Source of the DNA: CAXTSE01 sp035554115
GTDB lineage: Bacteria > Actinomycetota > Actinomycetes > Actinomycetales > Microbacteriaceae
Assembly: GCA_035554115.1 (NCBI GenBank)
Contig: DATMIW010000007.1
Span: forward strand, 1-8,678
Length of the DNA: 8,678 bases
Reading direction: 5' to 3'
Positions 8,455 through 8,678 of this stretch are shown here, piece by piece. Under the pieces are notes generated by a model. It did not search any database and was not told where the DNA came from. It saw only the letters and a list, made by a program, of their open reading frames with translations. A program made the translations under genes and the position numbers. Position 1 is the stretch's first letter, and every line of letters begins with the position of its first letter.

Positions 8455-8678
8455 ATGTCAGACACGACATCAGACACCACGCCAGACACGACGACCGACC
8501 CCGCCCCCTACAGCCTCACCAGCCGACTCGTTGCCGAACTCTTCGGAACGTTCGTGCTCGTGTTCGCCGTCATCGGCGCGGCCTTCTACTTTGTCCCTGT
8601 CGGACAGTCAGGCGCACTGCCCGTCGCCCTGAGCGTCGGACTCGGCGTGCTCGCCGCCGCCTACGCGGTAGGACACAT
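8455..8678 (+). CDS. MIP/aquaporin-family channel (3' end cut by the window edge)
   Basis: Probable water or glycerol channel of the cytoplasmic membrane. Only the first 74 residues are present. After a hydrophilic Thr/Asp-rich N-terminus (1-21), TM1 (about 23-46) contains VAELFGTFVLVF, the hallmark first helix of MIP channels (AELxGTFxLVF). TM2 (about 55-72) ends in AAYAVGH, which in the family leads directly into the first NPA loop. That loop, and the residues separating aquaporin from aquaglyceroporin, lie beyond the edge, so substrate cannot be judged. The ATG at 8455 follows a purine-rich CGGAACGGAACC stretch with no strong Shine-Dalgarno sequence. It is transcribed away from mtrA. Confidence 0.85.
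   Translation, partial: MSDTTSDTTPDTTTDPAPYSLTSRLVAELFGTFVLVFAVIGAAFYFVPVGQSGALPVALSVGLGVLAAAYAVGH
8458..8493 (+). repeat. Three tandem 12-bp units at the aquaporin N-terminus
   Basis: Directly after the start codon, 12-bp units at 8458-8469, 8470-8481 and 8482-8493 differ by one to three bases and encode SDTT, SDTT and PDTT. The 12-nt period keeps the frame. The unit makes a charged, flexible cytoplasmic tail ahead of TM1 and may vary in copy number by slippage. Confidence 0.75.

Overview
The window reads as ordinary chromosomal DNA of a G+C-rich actinobacterium, most likely Microbacteriaceae or a close relative. The basis is the conserved order mtrA-mtrB-lpqB-comF-hpf-secA, the actinobacterial lipoprotein LpqB next to the MtrAB two-component system, frequent GTG starts and G/C-biased third positions. 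The family-level guess is inference.

Layout. Six genes lie on the minus strand and are transcribed from right to left. mtrA (response regulator) starts at 8370 and is followed by mtrB (sensor kinase, 9 nt gap), lpqB (1-nt overlap with mtrB), comF (62 nt gap with the start chosen here), hpf (long ribosome hibernation factor, 129 nt gap) and secA (preprotein translocase ATPase, 111 nt gap). secA runs off the left edge. Right of mtrA, an 84-nt divergent intergenic region leads to a plus-strand MIP/aquaporin-family channel gene, cut by the right edge.

How the genes work together. MtrB senses an envelope or osmotic cue and phosphorylates MtrA; LpqB is the membrane-anchored lipoprotein partner of MtrB in the family. 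The 1-nt and 9-nt junctions indicate one mtrA-mtrB-lpqB transcript, probably continuing into comF. hpf has a good promoter and a structured leader of its own, so it can probably be expressed independently in stress or stationary phase. secA has its own strong Shine-Dalgarno sequence and a leader bounded by an 11-bp perfect inverted repeat. The divergent aquaporin fits the osmotic theme of MtrAB.

No gap without a gene exceeds about 130 bases. I see no tRNA, rRNA, CRISPR array, insertion sequence, phage gene or other mobile element. The long plus-strand ORFs opposite secA, comF/lpqB and mtrB/mtrA are best explained as mirror ORFs of G+C-rich genes. I found no undescribed multigene system. The points worth a second look are regulatory: the secA and hpf leaders, the mtrA start region, and the repeat-built N-terminus of the aquaporin.
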